A DNA stretch of 22,692 bases from Caulobacteraceae bacterium (GTDB taxonomy: Bacteria > Pseudomonadota > Alphaproteobacteria > Caulobacterales > Caulobacteraceae). Below are positions 13,687 to 20,758 of the stretch, in pieces. How positions within the stretch are numbered: the first letter of the stretch is position 1; the number at the start of each line of letters is the position of its first letter. Location: positions 1 through 22,692 of the forward strand of contig SDZP01000014.1 in assembly GCA_004144935.1 (NCBI GenBank). Reading direction: 5' to 3'. The notes beneath the pieces are model-generated. The model was not told where the DNA came from. It did no database searches and saw only the letters and a list, made by a program, of their open reading frames with translations. The position numbers and the translations under genes were made by a program.

Positions 13687-15345
13687 TCAACGGCTGGCGG
13701 CCGGATCGGCCACATAGGGCTTGGGCCCGTCCGAGATGTAGGGCTGCGGGCCGTCGGGCAGGGCCGGGGTCGGCACCACGCCGCGGCGGATGTCGCTGGA
13801 CAGGGTGAGGGGCGCCCGGCCGTTGCCCAGCCGGGCGCGGTAGACCTGCACGTTGGACATCACGTTCATCACGTAGTTGCGGGTCTCGGCGAACGGAATG
13901 CATTCCAGGAATTCCAGCGGATCGGTGTTGGGATCGCGCGGATCGCCGCAGAACTGCACCCACTGGATCGGCCGACCCGGCCCGGCGTTGTAGCCCGCCG
14001 CCGCCATCACATAGCTGCCGCCCAGGTTGCTGGTCATCTGGCCGAGGTAGCGCGAGCCGATGCGCATGTTGTAGTCGGCGTCGAACAGGCGCGCGGCGTC
14101 GAAGGGCACGCCGATGCGCCGGGCCACGTCGCGGCCGGTCGAGGGGATCACCTGCATCATGCCCCGGGCGTCGGCGTTGCTGCGCACCCGGGGATCGAAC
14201 TGGCTTTCCTGGCGCACGATGGCCAGCACGAAGGCCGTCTCGGCCCCGCCGTCGACGAAAGGCGGGTTGAGCAGGGGATAGCCGCGCTCATGCAGGATCA
14301 GCCCCCGCTGGGCGCCCCGGCGATAGGCGATCAGCGACACCTCCTGTTCGCCGAGGCTCTTCAGGGTGTCGATCAGCACGGCCAGCTCGACCGGCGTCTC
14401 GACCGTCTCGCCCAAGTAGAGGCCGAACACCCGCACCAGGTTGCGCTCGCCCGCGGCCGACAGCAGGCGCAGGGCCCGGGCCATCTCGCCGGTCTCGAAA
14501 TCGGCGACGTCGCCGGCCGTGGGCCTGGGATCGGGGGTGAGGATGAGGGTGGTGCGGCCGGCCTTCTCGGCGGCGAGCTGGCCGTAGAAGGTCGTCGTGT
14601 GCTCGGCGCCCTGTTCGTAGAAGGCCCGCGCCCGCGCCATGTCGCCCATCGCCTCGGCCGCCCGGCCGCGCCAGTAGGCGGCCCGCGCCTTGCTGACCGG
14701 GCTCTTCACGTTCTGCTCCAGCCGCTGGAAATGCATGTCGGCCAGCCGGGGATCGCGCAGCTTGTTGAGCGCCAGCCAGCCGGCGTAGGATTCGGCCTCC
14801 GCAAAGTCGACCGAGCCCGGCCGCAGGGCGTGGTTGCTGATCGCCTGGTAGGCGGCCCGGCCGTCGCGCGACTTCAGCGCGTCGTTCATGCGCAGGCGCA
14901 TGCCGGTGAAGCCGCCGCCCGACCCCGCCGCGCCGCCGCCGGACACGGCGTTGTAGGGCACTGGGCCCGGCGGCAGCCCGGCGGTGTGAGCCTGCTGCAG
15001 GGCGGCCAGGCGGCCTTCCGGGCGCGGCCAGCCGGCGAAGTCGCTCACCGCCCGGCTGAGCTCGGCCTCGCTGAGGGCGCCCGCGCCGATGACATCGATG
15101 ATCGCCCAGTCGACGATCCGCCGCGCCACACTGTCGTTCAGGTTCGCCTGCAGCGAGCGGGCCGTGGCCAGGTCCTTGCGCCGCACCGCTTCCAGCGCCG
15201 ACGACAGCGTCTGGGCCGGGGAGGCGGCGTAGGCGTAAGGCACCGGCGCCGGGGGCGTCGCGGCGGCCGGCGCGGCCGGCTCCTGGCCACTGGTCAGGTT
15301 CAGCAGGACGGCCATGGTCATCGCCATGGGCAACAGCTGGATCAA
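13687..15345 (-). CDS. Soluble lytic transglycosylase (Slt70-like)
   Basis: This periplasmic enzyme cleaves the glycan strands of peptidoglycan to 1,6-anhydro products. Residues 1-20 form a signal-like hydrophobic segment. A Pro/Ala stretch and a helical superhelix domain (about 45-360) follow. The SLT catalytic domain has VRQES with Glu380, GMMQVIPSTGRDVARRIG (395-412) and GYNAGPGRPIQW (451-462). The tail is proline-rich with repeated DGP-PY. I prefer the TTG at 15345, because GGGAGG sits eight bases upstream. ATGs at 15327, 15321 and 15315 are alternatives without a good ribosome site. The frame is open further upstream without homology. Confidence 0.88.
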   Translation of the reverse strand: MIQLLPMAMTMAVLLNLTSGQEPAAPAAATPPAPVPYAYAASPAQTLSSALEAVRRKDLATARSLQANLNDSVARRIVDWAIIDVIGAGALSEAELSRAVSDFAGWPRPEGRLAALQQAHTAGLPPGPVPYNAVSGGGAAGSGGGFTGMRLRMNDALKSRDGRAAYQAISNHALRPGSVDFAEAESYAGWLALNKLRDPRLADMHFQRLEQNVKSPVSKARAAYWRGRAAEAMGDMARARAFYEQGAEHTTTFYGQLAAEKAGRTTLILTPDPRPTAGDVADFETGEMARALRLLSAAGERNLVRVFGLYLGETVETPVELAVLIDTLKSLGEQEVSLIAYRRGAQRGLILHERGYPLLNPPFVDGGAETAFVLAIVRQESQFDPRVRSNADARGMMQVIPSTGRDVARRIGVPFDAARLFDADYNMRIGSRYLGQMTSNLGGSYVMAAAGYNAGPGRPIQWVQFCGDPRDPNTDPLEFLECIPFAETRNYVMNVMSNVQVYRARLGNGRAPLTLSSDIRRGVVPTPALPDGPQPYISDGPKPYVADPAASR

Positions 15346-15385
15346 TTCGGACGCCTCCCGGAAACCCTCAACTGCGATCCGCCCT

Positions 15386-15413
15386 CCGGCGAGTCGCCGG
15401 CTCTCTGGAGCCG
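15386..15413. repeat. Overlapping palindromes upstream of the transglycosylase, with a GANTC centre
   Basis: CCGGCGA-G-TCGCCGG (15386-15400) is a perfect 7+1+7 palindrome with GAGTC at its centre (15391-15395). It overlaps CGGCTC-TCTG-GAGCCG (15398-15413). The two stems share 15398-15400, so they cannot both form fully. They lie 41-68 bases before the proposed transglycosylase start. Confidence 0.55.
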
Positions 15414-15497
15414 ATGATTTCCTCAATAACTTCAAATTGGAGCAAGAGTGGGCCGTGCACGAAAAAGTCAGCAGCCCGTCATCGCCCCATCGGAGGG

Positions 15498-15526
15498 TTG
15501 ACCGATAAGTTGATATCAACATAAAT
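15498..15526 (+). promoter_or_regulatory. Sigma-70-type promoter of the marR operon
   Basis: TTGACC (15498-15503), a 17-base spacer and ATAAAT (15521-15526) make a strong housekeeping-type promoter. Transcription would begin about seven bases after the -10, which falls on the GTG start codon at 15533. That implies a leaderless mRNA. Confidence 0.65.
15509..15520. promoter_or_regulatory. Candidate MarR operator, 12-bp perfect palindrome
   Basis: GTTGATATCAAC is a perfect palindrome placed between the -35 and -10 of the marR promoter. Size, symmetry and position fit an autorepressor site for the MarR-family protein encoded directly downstream. Binding is inferred. Confidence 0.6.
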
Positions 15527-15532
15527 AGCCGG

Positions 15533-16015
15533 GTGACCCGCGCCGCCATCACCTTCGAAGACACCCACCACATCCGCGACAGCTGCCTGTGCCTGCATGC
15601 CCAGCGCGCCGCCCGGGTGTTGGCGCGCCGCTTCGACGAGGCCCTGCGGCCGGTCGGCCTGACCAACAGCCAGTTCTCGCTTCTCAACGCCCTCAACCGC
15701 CCGGGCTCGGCCGGCATCGGCCAGGTCGCCAGCCTGCTGGGCGCCGATCGCACCACCCTGACGGCGGCGCTGAAGCCGCTGGAGCGGGACGGACTGACCC
15801 GGACCGAGATCGATCCCGCCGACCACCGCGCCCGCCGCATCGCCCTGACGGCGGCCGGCCACGCCCGGCTCTCCGCCGCCCTGCCGCTGTGGACGGCGCT
15901 GCACGCCCGCCTCGAAGCCGAGCTCGAGGCCGAACAACCCGCCCAGCTGCGCCGGGGGCTGAGCGCCCTGGCCGCGCCGGCCCCGCCTGTTTGCGACGCT
16001 TCGGAGAATGCCTGA
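15533..16015 (+). CDS. MarR-family transcriptional regulator
   Basis: This is a 160-residue winged helix-turn-helix protein. An N-terminal dimerisation helix contains DSCLCLHAQRAARVLARRFDEAL. The HTH follows at about 61-90 (GIGQVASLLGADRTTLTAALKPLERDGL), and the wing has DPADHRARRIALT (94-106). Cys18 and Cys20 sit in the first helix, and there is one more at 154. The start is GTG at 15533. There is no Shine-Dalgarno, and the promoter -10 ends six bases upstream, so the mRNA is probably leaderless. A palindromic operator in that promoter suggests autorepression. The ligand is unknown; the downstream genes point to electrophiles or xenobiotics. Confidence 0.9.
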   Translation: MTRAAITFEDTHHIRDSCLCLHAQRAARVLARRFDEALRPVGLTNSQFSLLNALNRPGSAGIGQVASLLGADRTTLTAALKPLERDGLTRTEIDPADHRARRIALTAAGHARLSAALPLWTALHARLEAELEAEQPAQLRRGLSALAAPAPPVCDASENA

Positions 16016-16016
16016 C

Positions 16017-16553
16017 ATGGCCAGACTCGTCTTCGGCATGAACCAGTCGCTGGACGGCTACGTCGACCACGACAGCCCGGCGTTCGCCTCCAGCGCGCCC
16101 CTCTTTCAGCACTACATCGAGCAGACCCGCGGTCTCGCCGCCAGCCTGTACGGCCGCCGGCTCTATGAGCTGATGCGCTACTGGGACGAGGACGGTCCGG
16201 CCTGGGGCGAAGCCGAGCACGCGTTCGCCCAGGCTTGGCGCGGCACGCCCAAGTGGGTCGTCTCGAACACCCTGAAGTCGGTCGGCCCCAACGCCAGGCT
16301 GCTGGAGGGCGACCTCGCGACGGCCGTGCGCCAGCTGAAGGACCGGCTGGAGGGCGAGATCGAAGTCGGCGGACCGGTGCTGGCCGGAAGCCTGACCGAG
16401 CTTGGCCTGATCGACGAGTACCGCCTCTATGTTCACCCGGTCGTGCTGGGTCAGGGCGCGCCGTTCTTCACCGGCCCCCGGCCGCCGCTGCGCCTGCTGT
16501 CCAGCGAGCGGATCGACGGGTCCATCCTTCGGCTGGCCTACGTCCCCGCCTGA
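16017..16553 (+). CDS. RibD C-terminal / dihydrofolate-reductase-like protein
   Basis: This 178-residue protein belongs to the DHFR-like RibD C-terminal family. It opens with ARLVFGMNQSLDGYVDHD and contains a GRRLYELMRYW segment. It also has VVSNTLKSVGPNARLLEGD and the nucleotide-binding EVGGPVLAGSLTELGLIDEYRLYVHPVVLGQG. Members are NAD(P)H-dependent reductases of mostly unknown substrate, not true DHFR. The start was set at 16017, where GGAG lies ten bases upstream. An ATG at 16008 would have no room for that site. The start is directly after the marR stop (TGA 16013-16015), so the genes are coupled. Confidence 0.88.
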   Translation: MARLVFGMNQSLDGYVDHDSPAFASSAPLFQHYIEQTRGLAASLYGRRLYELMRYWDEDGPAWGEAEHAFAQAWRGTPKWVVSNTLKSVGPNARLLEGDLATAVRQLKDRLEGEIEVGGPVLAGSLTELGLIDEYRLYVHPVVLGQGAPFFTGPRPPLRLLSSERIDGSILRLAYVPA

Positions 16554-16589
16554 CACCCACCCCTGCCTGTAACCAAGAGGAGTAGCCCC

Positions 16590-17237
16590 ATGACCATCCA
16601 GGTAAGCGCCTACAAGTGGGTGCCCGACTTCGCCCAGGGCTTCGTGCGCGACCTGCGCGTCCGCTGGGCGCTGGAGGAGGCCGGCGTGCCGTACGAGGCT
16701 GATCTCATCGACGTCATGAACAAGGGCGCCAGCTACAGCCGCTGGCAGCCCTTCGCCCAGGTCCCCGCCTATCGCGACGGCGAGGTTGAGATGTTCGAAT
16801 CCGGCGCCATCGTCATCTTCCTGGCCGGCAAGTACGAGGCGCTCAGCCCAACCGACGACGCCGGCCGGGCGCGGGTCATCACCTGGGTGCTGGCGGCGCT
16901 GAACTCCATCGAGATCCACACCGCCCAGCTCGGCGCCATCGACCTCTTCCACAAGGGCGAGGCCTGGACCGTCGAGCGCCGGCCGCAGGTGATCAAGGAC
17001 CTCGAGGCCCGCCTGGCCCAGCTCAGCGAATGGCTGGGCGACAAGGACTATCTTGAGGGCCGCTTCACGGCCGGCGATCTGATGATGGCCACCGTCTTCC
17101 GGGAGATCGACCGCACCGAGCTGCTGTCGAAACACCCCAACCTCTGCGCCTACCTCGACCGCTGCACGTCCCGGCCCGCCTTCAAACGGGCGATGGAGGC
17201 CCAGCTGCAGCCGTTCCGCGAAAACGAACCCGCCTGA
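16590..17237 (+). CDS. Glutathione S-transferase family protein
   Basis: This is a 215-residue GST. The thioredoxin-like domain (1-82) has FAQVPAYRDG with cis-Pro59 and the glutathione-contacting FESGAIVIFLA (Glu70-Ser71). A helical C-terminal domain (90-205) contains FTAGDLMMATVFREID, the usual N-capping motif. The catalytic position near residue 10 (YKWVPDFAQ) lacks the common SxYS arrangement, so the class is unclear. The ribosome site is AAGAGGAGTAGCCCC. It sits in the MarR-controlled gene row, 36 bases after the reductase gene and 14 bases before the YCII gene. Confidence 0.9.
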   Translation: MTIQVSAYKWVPDFAQGFVRDLRVRWALEEAGVPYEADLIDVMNKGASYSRWQPFAQVPAYRDGEVEMFESGAIVIFLAGKYEALSPTDDAGRARVITWVLAALNSIEIHTAQLGAIDLFHKGEAWTVERRPQVIKDLEARLAQLSEWLGDKDYLEGRFTAGDLMMATVFREIDRTELLSKHPNLCAYLDRCTSRPAFKRAMEAQLQPFRENEPA

Positions 17238-17251
17238 CCAGGAGAGACCCG

Positions 17252-17590
17252 ATGAAACAGTTCCTCGCCCTCTACACCGGCTCTCCCGACAACCAGATGG
17301 GGCCTGGCGACATGGACCCGGCCGAGATCGGCCGCGGCATGCAGGCCTGGGGCCAGTGGATGGCCGATCACGCCGACAAGGTCGTCGTCGAGGGCGGTCC
17401 GGTCGGCAAGACCAAGAAGGCCTCCAGGGCCGGCATCCAGGACATCCGCAACCTCGTCGCCGGCTTCGTCGTCGTCCAGGCCGAGGACCACGCGGCGGCG
17501 GCCAGGCTGTTCGAGAACCACCCCCACTTCGCCATCTTCCCGGGCGAGGGCGTCGAGGTGATGGAGTGCCTGCCGATCCCGACGCAGTAG
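17252..17590 (+). CDS. YCII-related (DGPF) domain protein
   Basis: This is a 112-residue dimeric alpha/beta ferredoxin-like protein of the YCII family. It starts MKQFLALYTGSP, has a central helix (AEIGRGMQAWGQWMADHADKVVVEGGPVG) and ends with a strand around EVMECLPIP. YCII proteins resemble chlorinated-aromatic dehydrochlorinase and muconolactone isomerase folds, and many sit beside ECF sigma factors or detox genes. No substrate can be assigned. The start follows GGAGAGACCCG. It is the last gene of the marR unit. Confidence 0.88.
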   Translation: MKQFLALYTGSPDNQMGPGDMDPAEIGRGMQAWGQWMADHADKVVVEGGPVGKTKKASRAGIQDIRNLVAGFVVVQAEDHAAAARLFENHPHFAIFPGEGVEVMECLPIPTQ

Positions 17591-17613
17591 GCCCGTCCGT
17601 CCTCAAGCCGTGC

Positions 17614-17619
17614 TAGATT
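17614..17619 (+). promoter_or_regulatory. -10-like element for a leaderless gene
   Basis: TAGATT ends six bases before the ATG at 17626, with no Shine-Dalgarno sequence between. No good -35 is visible, so the call is tentative. Confidence 0.3.
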
Positions 17620-17625
17620 CTCGGC

Positions 17626-17907
17626 ATGAGGACGATCCGGCTGATGGCCGATTACCAGTGCTGGCCGCTGTGGGACGAGGACGGCAACGTCGATCCCGCC
17701 GACCTGCCGCTGTCGGACGCCCTCCGGCGGCGCCTGGTCGCCTGGGCCCAGGCCTTCGAGGCGGGCTTCGACTGGGACGACCCGGCCGCCTCGCCCCCGA
17801 TGTCGCCCCAGGCCGAGGCCGCCTTCGTCGCCGAGCGCGAGCGGCTGGGCGCGGACCTGCAGGCCGAACTGGGCGAGGCCTGGCGGGTGACCGTCCACAG
17901 CCCCTGA
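17626..17907 (+). CDS. Small conserved hypothetical protein
   Basis: This is a 93-residue acidic protein with a distinct RLMADYQCWPLWDEDGNVDP start. It then has PLSDALRRRLVAWAQAFEAGFDWDDP and a helical end rich in Ala and Glu. Similar short proteins with MADYGCWPLW-like starts are widespread, as far as I recall, but I know of no function. The start at 17626 is supported by a TAGATT -10-like box just upstream (leaderless). ATG 17644 is an alternative. It has no membrane segment or signal peptide. It ends four bases before the convergent sfsA stop. Confidence 0.7.
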   Translation: MRTIRLMADYQCWPLWDEDGNVDPADLPLSDALRRRLVAWAQAFEAGFDWDDPAASPPMSPQAEAAFVAERERLGADLQAELGEAWRVTVHSP

Positions 17908-17911
17908 GCCG

Positions 17912-18613
17912 TCATCGCGCCCAGGCCAGCCTGCGGGCGATGGTCACCCGTTCGGGTTCGATGTCGCAGGCATAGACCAGCACCTCGACCCCGGCCTCGG
18001 CCGCACCGTCCAGGGCCTTGGCGAACACCGGGTCCAGGTCGTGGCAGGCGGCGAAGGCCTCGCAGTCGGTGCGCTGCACGACGAACAGCACCACCGCCCT
18101 GTCGCCCTGCGCGACCATCGCTTCCAGCTCGCGCAGGTGTTTGGCGCTCCTCGCCGCCACGCAGTCCGGAAACTCCGCCAGGGCCCCCTCGCGCCGGAAA
18201 TGGCAGTTCTTCACCTCCAGCCAGCAGGCCGCCCGGTCGGGCCCCGTCAGCAGGAAATCGATGCGGCTGGCCTGGCCGTATTTCACCTCCGGCCGCACGC
18301 TGGCGTAGCCGGCCAGTTCCGCGATGGCCCCCTTGGCCAGGGCCTCGGCGACCAGCCGGTTGGGGTTCATGGTGTTGACGCCCACCAGCCCGCCGTCCGC
18401 CTCGACCAGCTGCAGGGTCCAGGGCAGCTTGCGCTTGGGATCGGCCGACCAGGAGAGCCAGACGCCCAGCCCCGGCTCGCGCAACCCCAGCATCGCCCCG
18501 GGATTGGGCACATGCGCCGTGACCGCCCTGCCATCGTCCAGCACCACCTCGGCGAGGAAGCGTTTGTAGCGGCGGACCAGTCGGCCGTGGCTTAAGGGTT
18601 GAGGCAGGTCCAT
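17912..18613 (-). CDS. sfsA: SfsA family protein (sugar fermentation stimulation homologue)
   Basis: This is a 233-residue SfsA. Family features are RLVRRYKRFLAEV at the start, then TAHVPNPGAMLGL, then NPNRLVAEAL. The PD-(D/E)XK nuclease-like core has Asp119 (SRIDFLL), Glu133 and Lys135 (WLEVKN). These are followed by FPDCVAARSAKHLRELEAM. E. coli SfsA was linked to maltose gene expression and binds DNA; nuclease activity has been proposed from the fold. The start at 18613 lacks a Shine-Dalgarno. A TCTAGA box six bases upstream suggests a leaderless transcript. It is divergent from the cinA-like gene. Confidence 0.93.
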   Translation of the reverse strand: MDLPQPLSHGRLVRRYKRFLAEVVLDDGRAVTAHVPNPGAMLGLREPGLGVWLSWSADPKRKLPWTLQLVEADGGLVGVNTMNPNRLVAEALAKGAIAELAGYASVRPEVKYGQASRIDFLLTGPDRAACWLEVKNCHFRREGALAEFPDCVAARSAKHLRELEAMVAQGDRAVVLFVVQRTDCEAFAACHDLDPVFAKALDGAAEAGVEVLVYACDIEPERVTIARRLAWAR

Positions 18614-18619
18614 GCGCGC

Positions 18620-18625
18620 TCTAGA
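18620..18625. promoter_or_regulatory. TCTAGA box, possible shared -10 of sfsA and the cinA-like gene
   Basis: TCTAGA is self-complementary and lies in the 50-bp gap between two divergent starts. On minus it ends six bases before the sfsA ATG; on plus it lies 38 bases before the cinA-like ATG. No clear -35 is seen on either side. Confidence 0.3.
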
Positions 18626-18663
18626 TCGGGTGGCAGCGATGCATTTAGGGAAGGACGCGGCCG

Positions 18664-19431
18664 ATGGCGAGCCAGGAACGGGTGACGGCCGCCGTGCTGA
18701 TCATCGGCGACGAGATCCTGTCGGGGCGGACCCAGGACACCAATCTCAACGCCATAGCCCGCTATATCGCCCAGTACGGCGTCGACCTGGCCGAGGCCCG
18801 GGTGGTGGCCGATGACGAGGCCGACATCGTCGCCGCCGTGAACCAGCTTCGCGAGCGCTACGACTACCTGATCACCACCGGCGGCATCGGCCCGACCCAC
18901 GACGACATTACCGCCGACTGCGTGGCCAAGGCCTTTGGCGTCGCCCTCTACGAACATCCCGAGATCATCGAGATGATGACCGCCCGCTGGGGCGGCGAGC
19001 TGAACGCCGCCCGCCGGCGGATGGCGCGGGTGCCGGAGGGCGGCTCGCTGGTCAAGAACCCGGTCCAGGGCCCGCCGGGCTTCCAGATCGGCAACGTCTT
19101 CGTGCTGGCCGGCGTGCCCAGCATCATGCGCGGCATGCTGGAGGACGTCGGGCCCCGCCTGCGCGTCGGCGCCGTCGTGATTTCCCAGACCCTGCGCGTC
19201 GAGGGCACGGGGGAGGGGGCCATGGCCGCCCCGCTCGAGGCGGTGGCCAAGGCCCATCCCGACCTGTCGCTGGGCAGCTACCCCTTCTTCTCCCCGGCCG
19301 GCTACGGCAGCCAGCTGGTCATCCGCGGGCGCGACCTGGCCCAGGTCGAGGCCGCGCGGCGCGATCTGGAGGCGGCCCTTGCCGCCGATGGCATCGGCAA
19401 CGTCACCTTCCTTGACAGCGGCGACCGCTGA
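18664..19431 (+). CDS. MoaB/CinA-type molybdopterin-binding domain protein
   Basis: This is a 255-residue protein with the molybdopterin-binding (MoCF) fold of CinA N-terminal domains. It shows GDEILSGRTQDTN (15-27) and TTGGIGPTHDD (71-81), then NPVQGPPGFQIGNVFVLAGVP. It is much shorter than full CinA (about 400 residues) and lacks the C-terminal PncC amidase domain, so it is the stand-alone form. That form is often annotated as a competence/damage-inducible protein A homologue, and its function is unproven. The start at 18664 follows AGGGAAGGA. It is divergent from sfsA and 46 bp before the secreted protein gene. Confidence 0.9.
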   Translation: MASQERVTAAVLIIGDEILSGRTQDTNLNAIARYIAQYGVDLAEARVVADDEADIVAAVNQLRERYDYLITTGGIGPTHDDITADCVAKAFGVALYEHPEIIEMMTARWGGELNAARRRMARVPEGGSLVKNPVQGPPGFQIGNVFVLAGVPSIMRGMLEDVGPRLRVGAVVISQTLRVEGTGEGAMAAPLEAVAKAHPDLSLGSYPFFSPAGYGSQLVIRGRDLAQVEAARRDLEAALAADGIGNVTFLDSGDR

Positions 19432-19477
19432 CAGGCACGACGCCACCAACCCCAGCCTTCCTTCAGTGAGTAACAGC

Positions 19478-19765
19478 ATGCGCTTCGCGCTCATCGCCGC
19501 CGCGGCAATCCTCTTTGCTTCCCCCGCCCTGGCGCAAGGCGTCGCTCCGCCGGCGCCCGCCGCGCCGGCCGAACAGGCCGCCGCCCAGGACGATGCGGCC
19601 AAGCCGGTCTGCAAGAAGGAACGGGTCGCCGGCTCCAACCGGCCGGAAAAGATCTGCAAGACCGCCGCCGAATGGCAGCGCCTGCGCGAAGCCGCCAAGC
19701 GCGGCCCCGAAGGCCGCCGCCCTGTCGGCCCGCAGGACAGCAAGGCCGCCGGCCCCGGCGCCTAG
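19478..19765 (+). CDS. Small secreted protein with a two-cysteine motif
   Basis: This is a 95-residue protein with a clear signal peptide (MRFALIAAAAILFASPALA, cleavage before Gln20). An Ala/Pro-rich linker (21-40) follows. The conserved-looking core is VCKKERVAGSNRPEKICKTAAEW, with Cys45 and Cys60 likely forming a disulfide. The tail is Gly/Pro-rich and basic. Similar C-to-CKT-AEW cores recur in small periplasmic proteins of Caulobacterales and Sphingomonadales, from memory; the function is unknown. I set the start at 19478 because it gives the signal peptide. The frame extends upstream into the cinA-like gene. Confidence 0.75.
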   Translation: MRFALIAAAAILFASPALAQGVAPPAPAAPAEQAAAQDDAAKPVCKKERVAGSNRPEKICKTAAEWQRLREAAKRGPEGRRPVGPQDSKAAGPGA

Positions 19766-19811
19766 TTTGCGGCTGGCAGCAGGCCCTCGAACGCTCTAAG
19801 AGGCCTGACGC

Positions 19812-19895
19812 GGGGACGTGGCGGAATGGTAGACGCAGCGGCCTTAAAAGCCGCAGCCGCAAGGCGTGTGGGTTCGAGTCCCACCGTCCCTACCA
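19812..19895 (+). tRNA. tRNA-Leu (anticodon UAA)
   Basis: This is an 84-base class II tRNA with CCA encoded (19893-19895). The acceptor pairs are 19812-19818 with 19885-19891, including one G-U pair. The anticodon stem GCGGC/GCCGC encloses the loop CTTAAAA, with anticodon TAA at 19845-19847. A long variable arm and the T arm GTGGG-TTCGAGT-CCCAC are present. All parts fit leucine. Confidence 0.95.
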
Positions 19896-19907
19896 GCATC
19901 GCCGGGC

Positions 19908-20606
19908 CTAGCCGCCGGCGCCCTCGATCAGCGCGCGCATGTGCCGGCCGATCCGGTAGCACTCGCAGGCCGCCGCCTCGAGGCCGGCGCGGTCCCGCAC
20001 GGTGATCGTCCCGCGCGAGTAGCCGATCAGCCCGTCGCTCTTCAACGACGCCGCGACGGCTGAAACCGTGGTCCGCTGGATCGCCAGCATGGCGGACAGG
20101 AACTCCTGGGTCAGCGGCAGCCGGTCCAACCCGGTGCGGTCCTGGCATTCCAGGATCCACCACGCCAGGCGCTGGCGCGCCTCGTGGTGGGCGATGCAGG
20201 CGATCGTCTGGCGGCATTCGGCGATGGTCAGCTCGATGTGCGACGCCACCGCCCGGCGCATCGCCGGGCTGGCGTCGAAGGCGCGCAGGTAGGCGGCGGC
20301 CGGGACCCGGTGGGCCACCAGGTCGATCTGGACGACAGCGCGGGAAAAGATCAGGCCGGCGCCGGCCGCCTCGACGAAACCGACGCCGCCTTCGCGGCCG
20401 ATCACGCCGGATTCGACGCCCACGCCCGACAGCATCACCGAGATGATCGAAACCAGCCCCGACTCCGGGAAATAGACCCAGTCGACGGCGTCTTCCGGCT
20501 CGTAGAGCACAACGCCCGACCGGCGCTCGACGCGGCTCAGGTGCGGCGCCAGGCGCTCGAGATCGGGAGAGGACAGCGACTTCAGCAGGGAATTGATCGT
20601 ATCCAC
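19908..20606 (-). CDS. Crp/Fnr-family transcriptional regulator
   Basis: This is a 232-residue regulator with an N-terminal cyclic-nucleotide-binding-like beta domain (about 15-110, VYFPESGLVSIISVM, GVIGREGGVGFVEA), a dimerisation helix and a C-terminal HTH (165-193, LTQEFLSAMLAIQRTTVSAVAASLKSDGL). The cAMP-contact signature (RxGExF...RxA) and Fnr N-terminal cysteines are not seen, so the effector is unknown. This form is common in alphaproteobacteria. The start is GTG at 20606, preceded by GGGGATGAGAC; an ATG at 20613 is out of frame. It is convergent with tRNA-Leu and divergent from the DUF885 gene. Confidence 0.9.
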   Translation of the reverse strand: MDTINSLLKSLSSPDLERLAPHLSRVERRSGVVLYEPEDAVDWVYFPESGLVSIISVMLSGVGVESGVIGREGGVGFVEAAGAGLIFSRAVVQIDLVAHRVPAAAYLRAFDASPAMRRAVASHIELTIAECRQTIACIAHHEARQRLAWWILECQDRTGLDRLPLTQEFLSAMLAIQRTTVSAVAASLKSDGLIGYSRGTITVRDRAGLEAAACECYRIGRHMRALIEGAGG

Positions 20607-20696
20607 GTCTCATCCCCAAAGTCGAACGGCGACAGAGTAACCCCCGAACGGGCGCACAGGCTCCGCCCCGGGGGGAAGTTGGCCCGGCGTGGCGGG

Positions 20697-20726
20697 CTGA
20701 CACCGCGCCCCGAAGCGGCCTAGGGT
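20697..20726 (+). promoter_or_regulatory. Candidate promoter of the DUF885 gene
   Basis: CTGACA (20697-20702), an 18-base spacer and TAGGGT (20721-20726) resemble a housekeeping promoter. Transcription would give a leader of about 26 bases, ending in a CAGGAGACC ribosome site before the ATG at 20759. Confidence 0.4.
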
Positions 20727-20758
20727 CGCTGCCCGGCTTTTTTTCAGGAGACCTCGTC

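Noticed and set aside
14290..15417. 375-codon plus-strand ORF opposite the transglycosylase
   Set aside because: Shadow ORF; the catalytic SLT motifs are on the minus strand.
19812..19895. tRNA-Leu as a mobile-element attachment site
   Set aside because: No integrase, direct repeat of the tRNA 3' end or foreign-looking genes are nearby.
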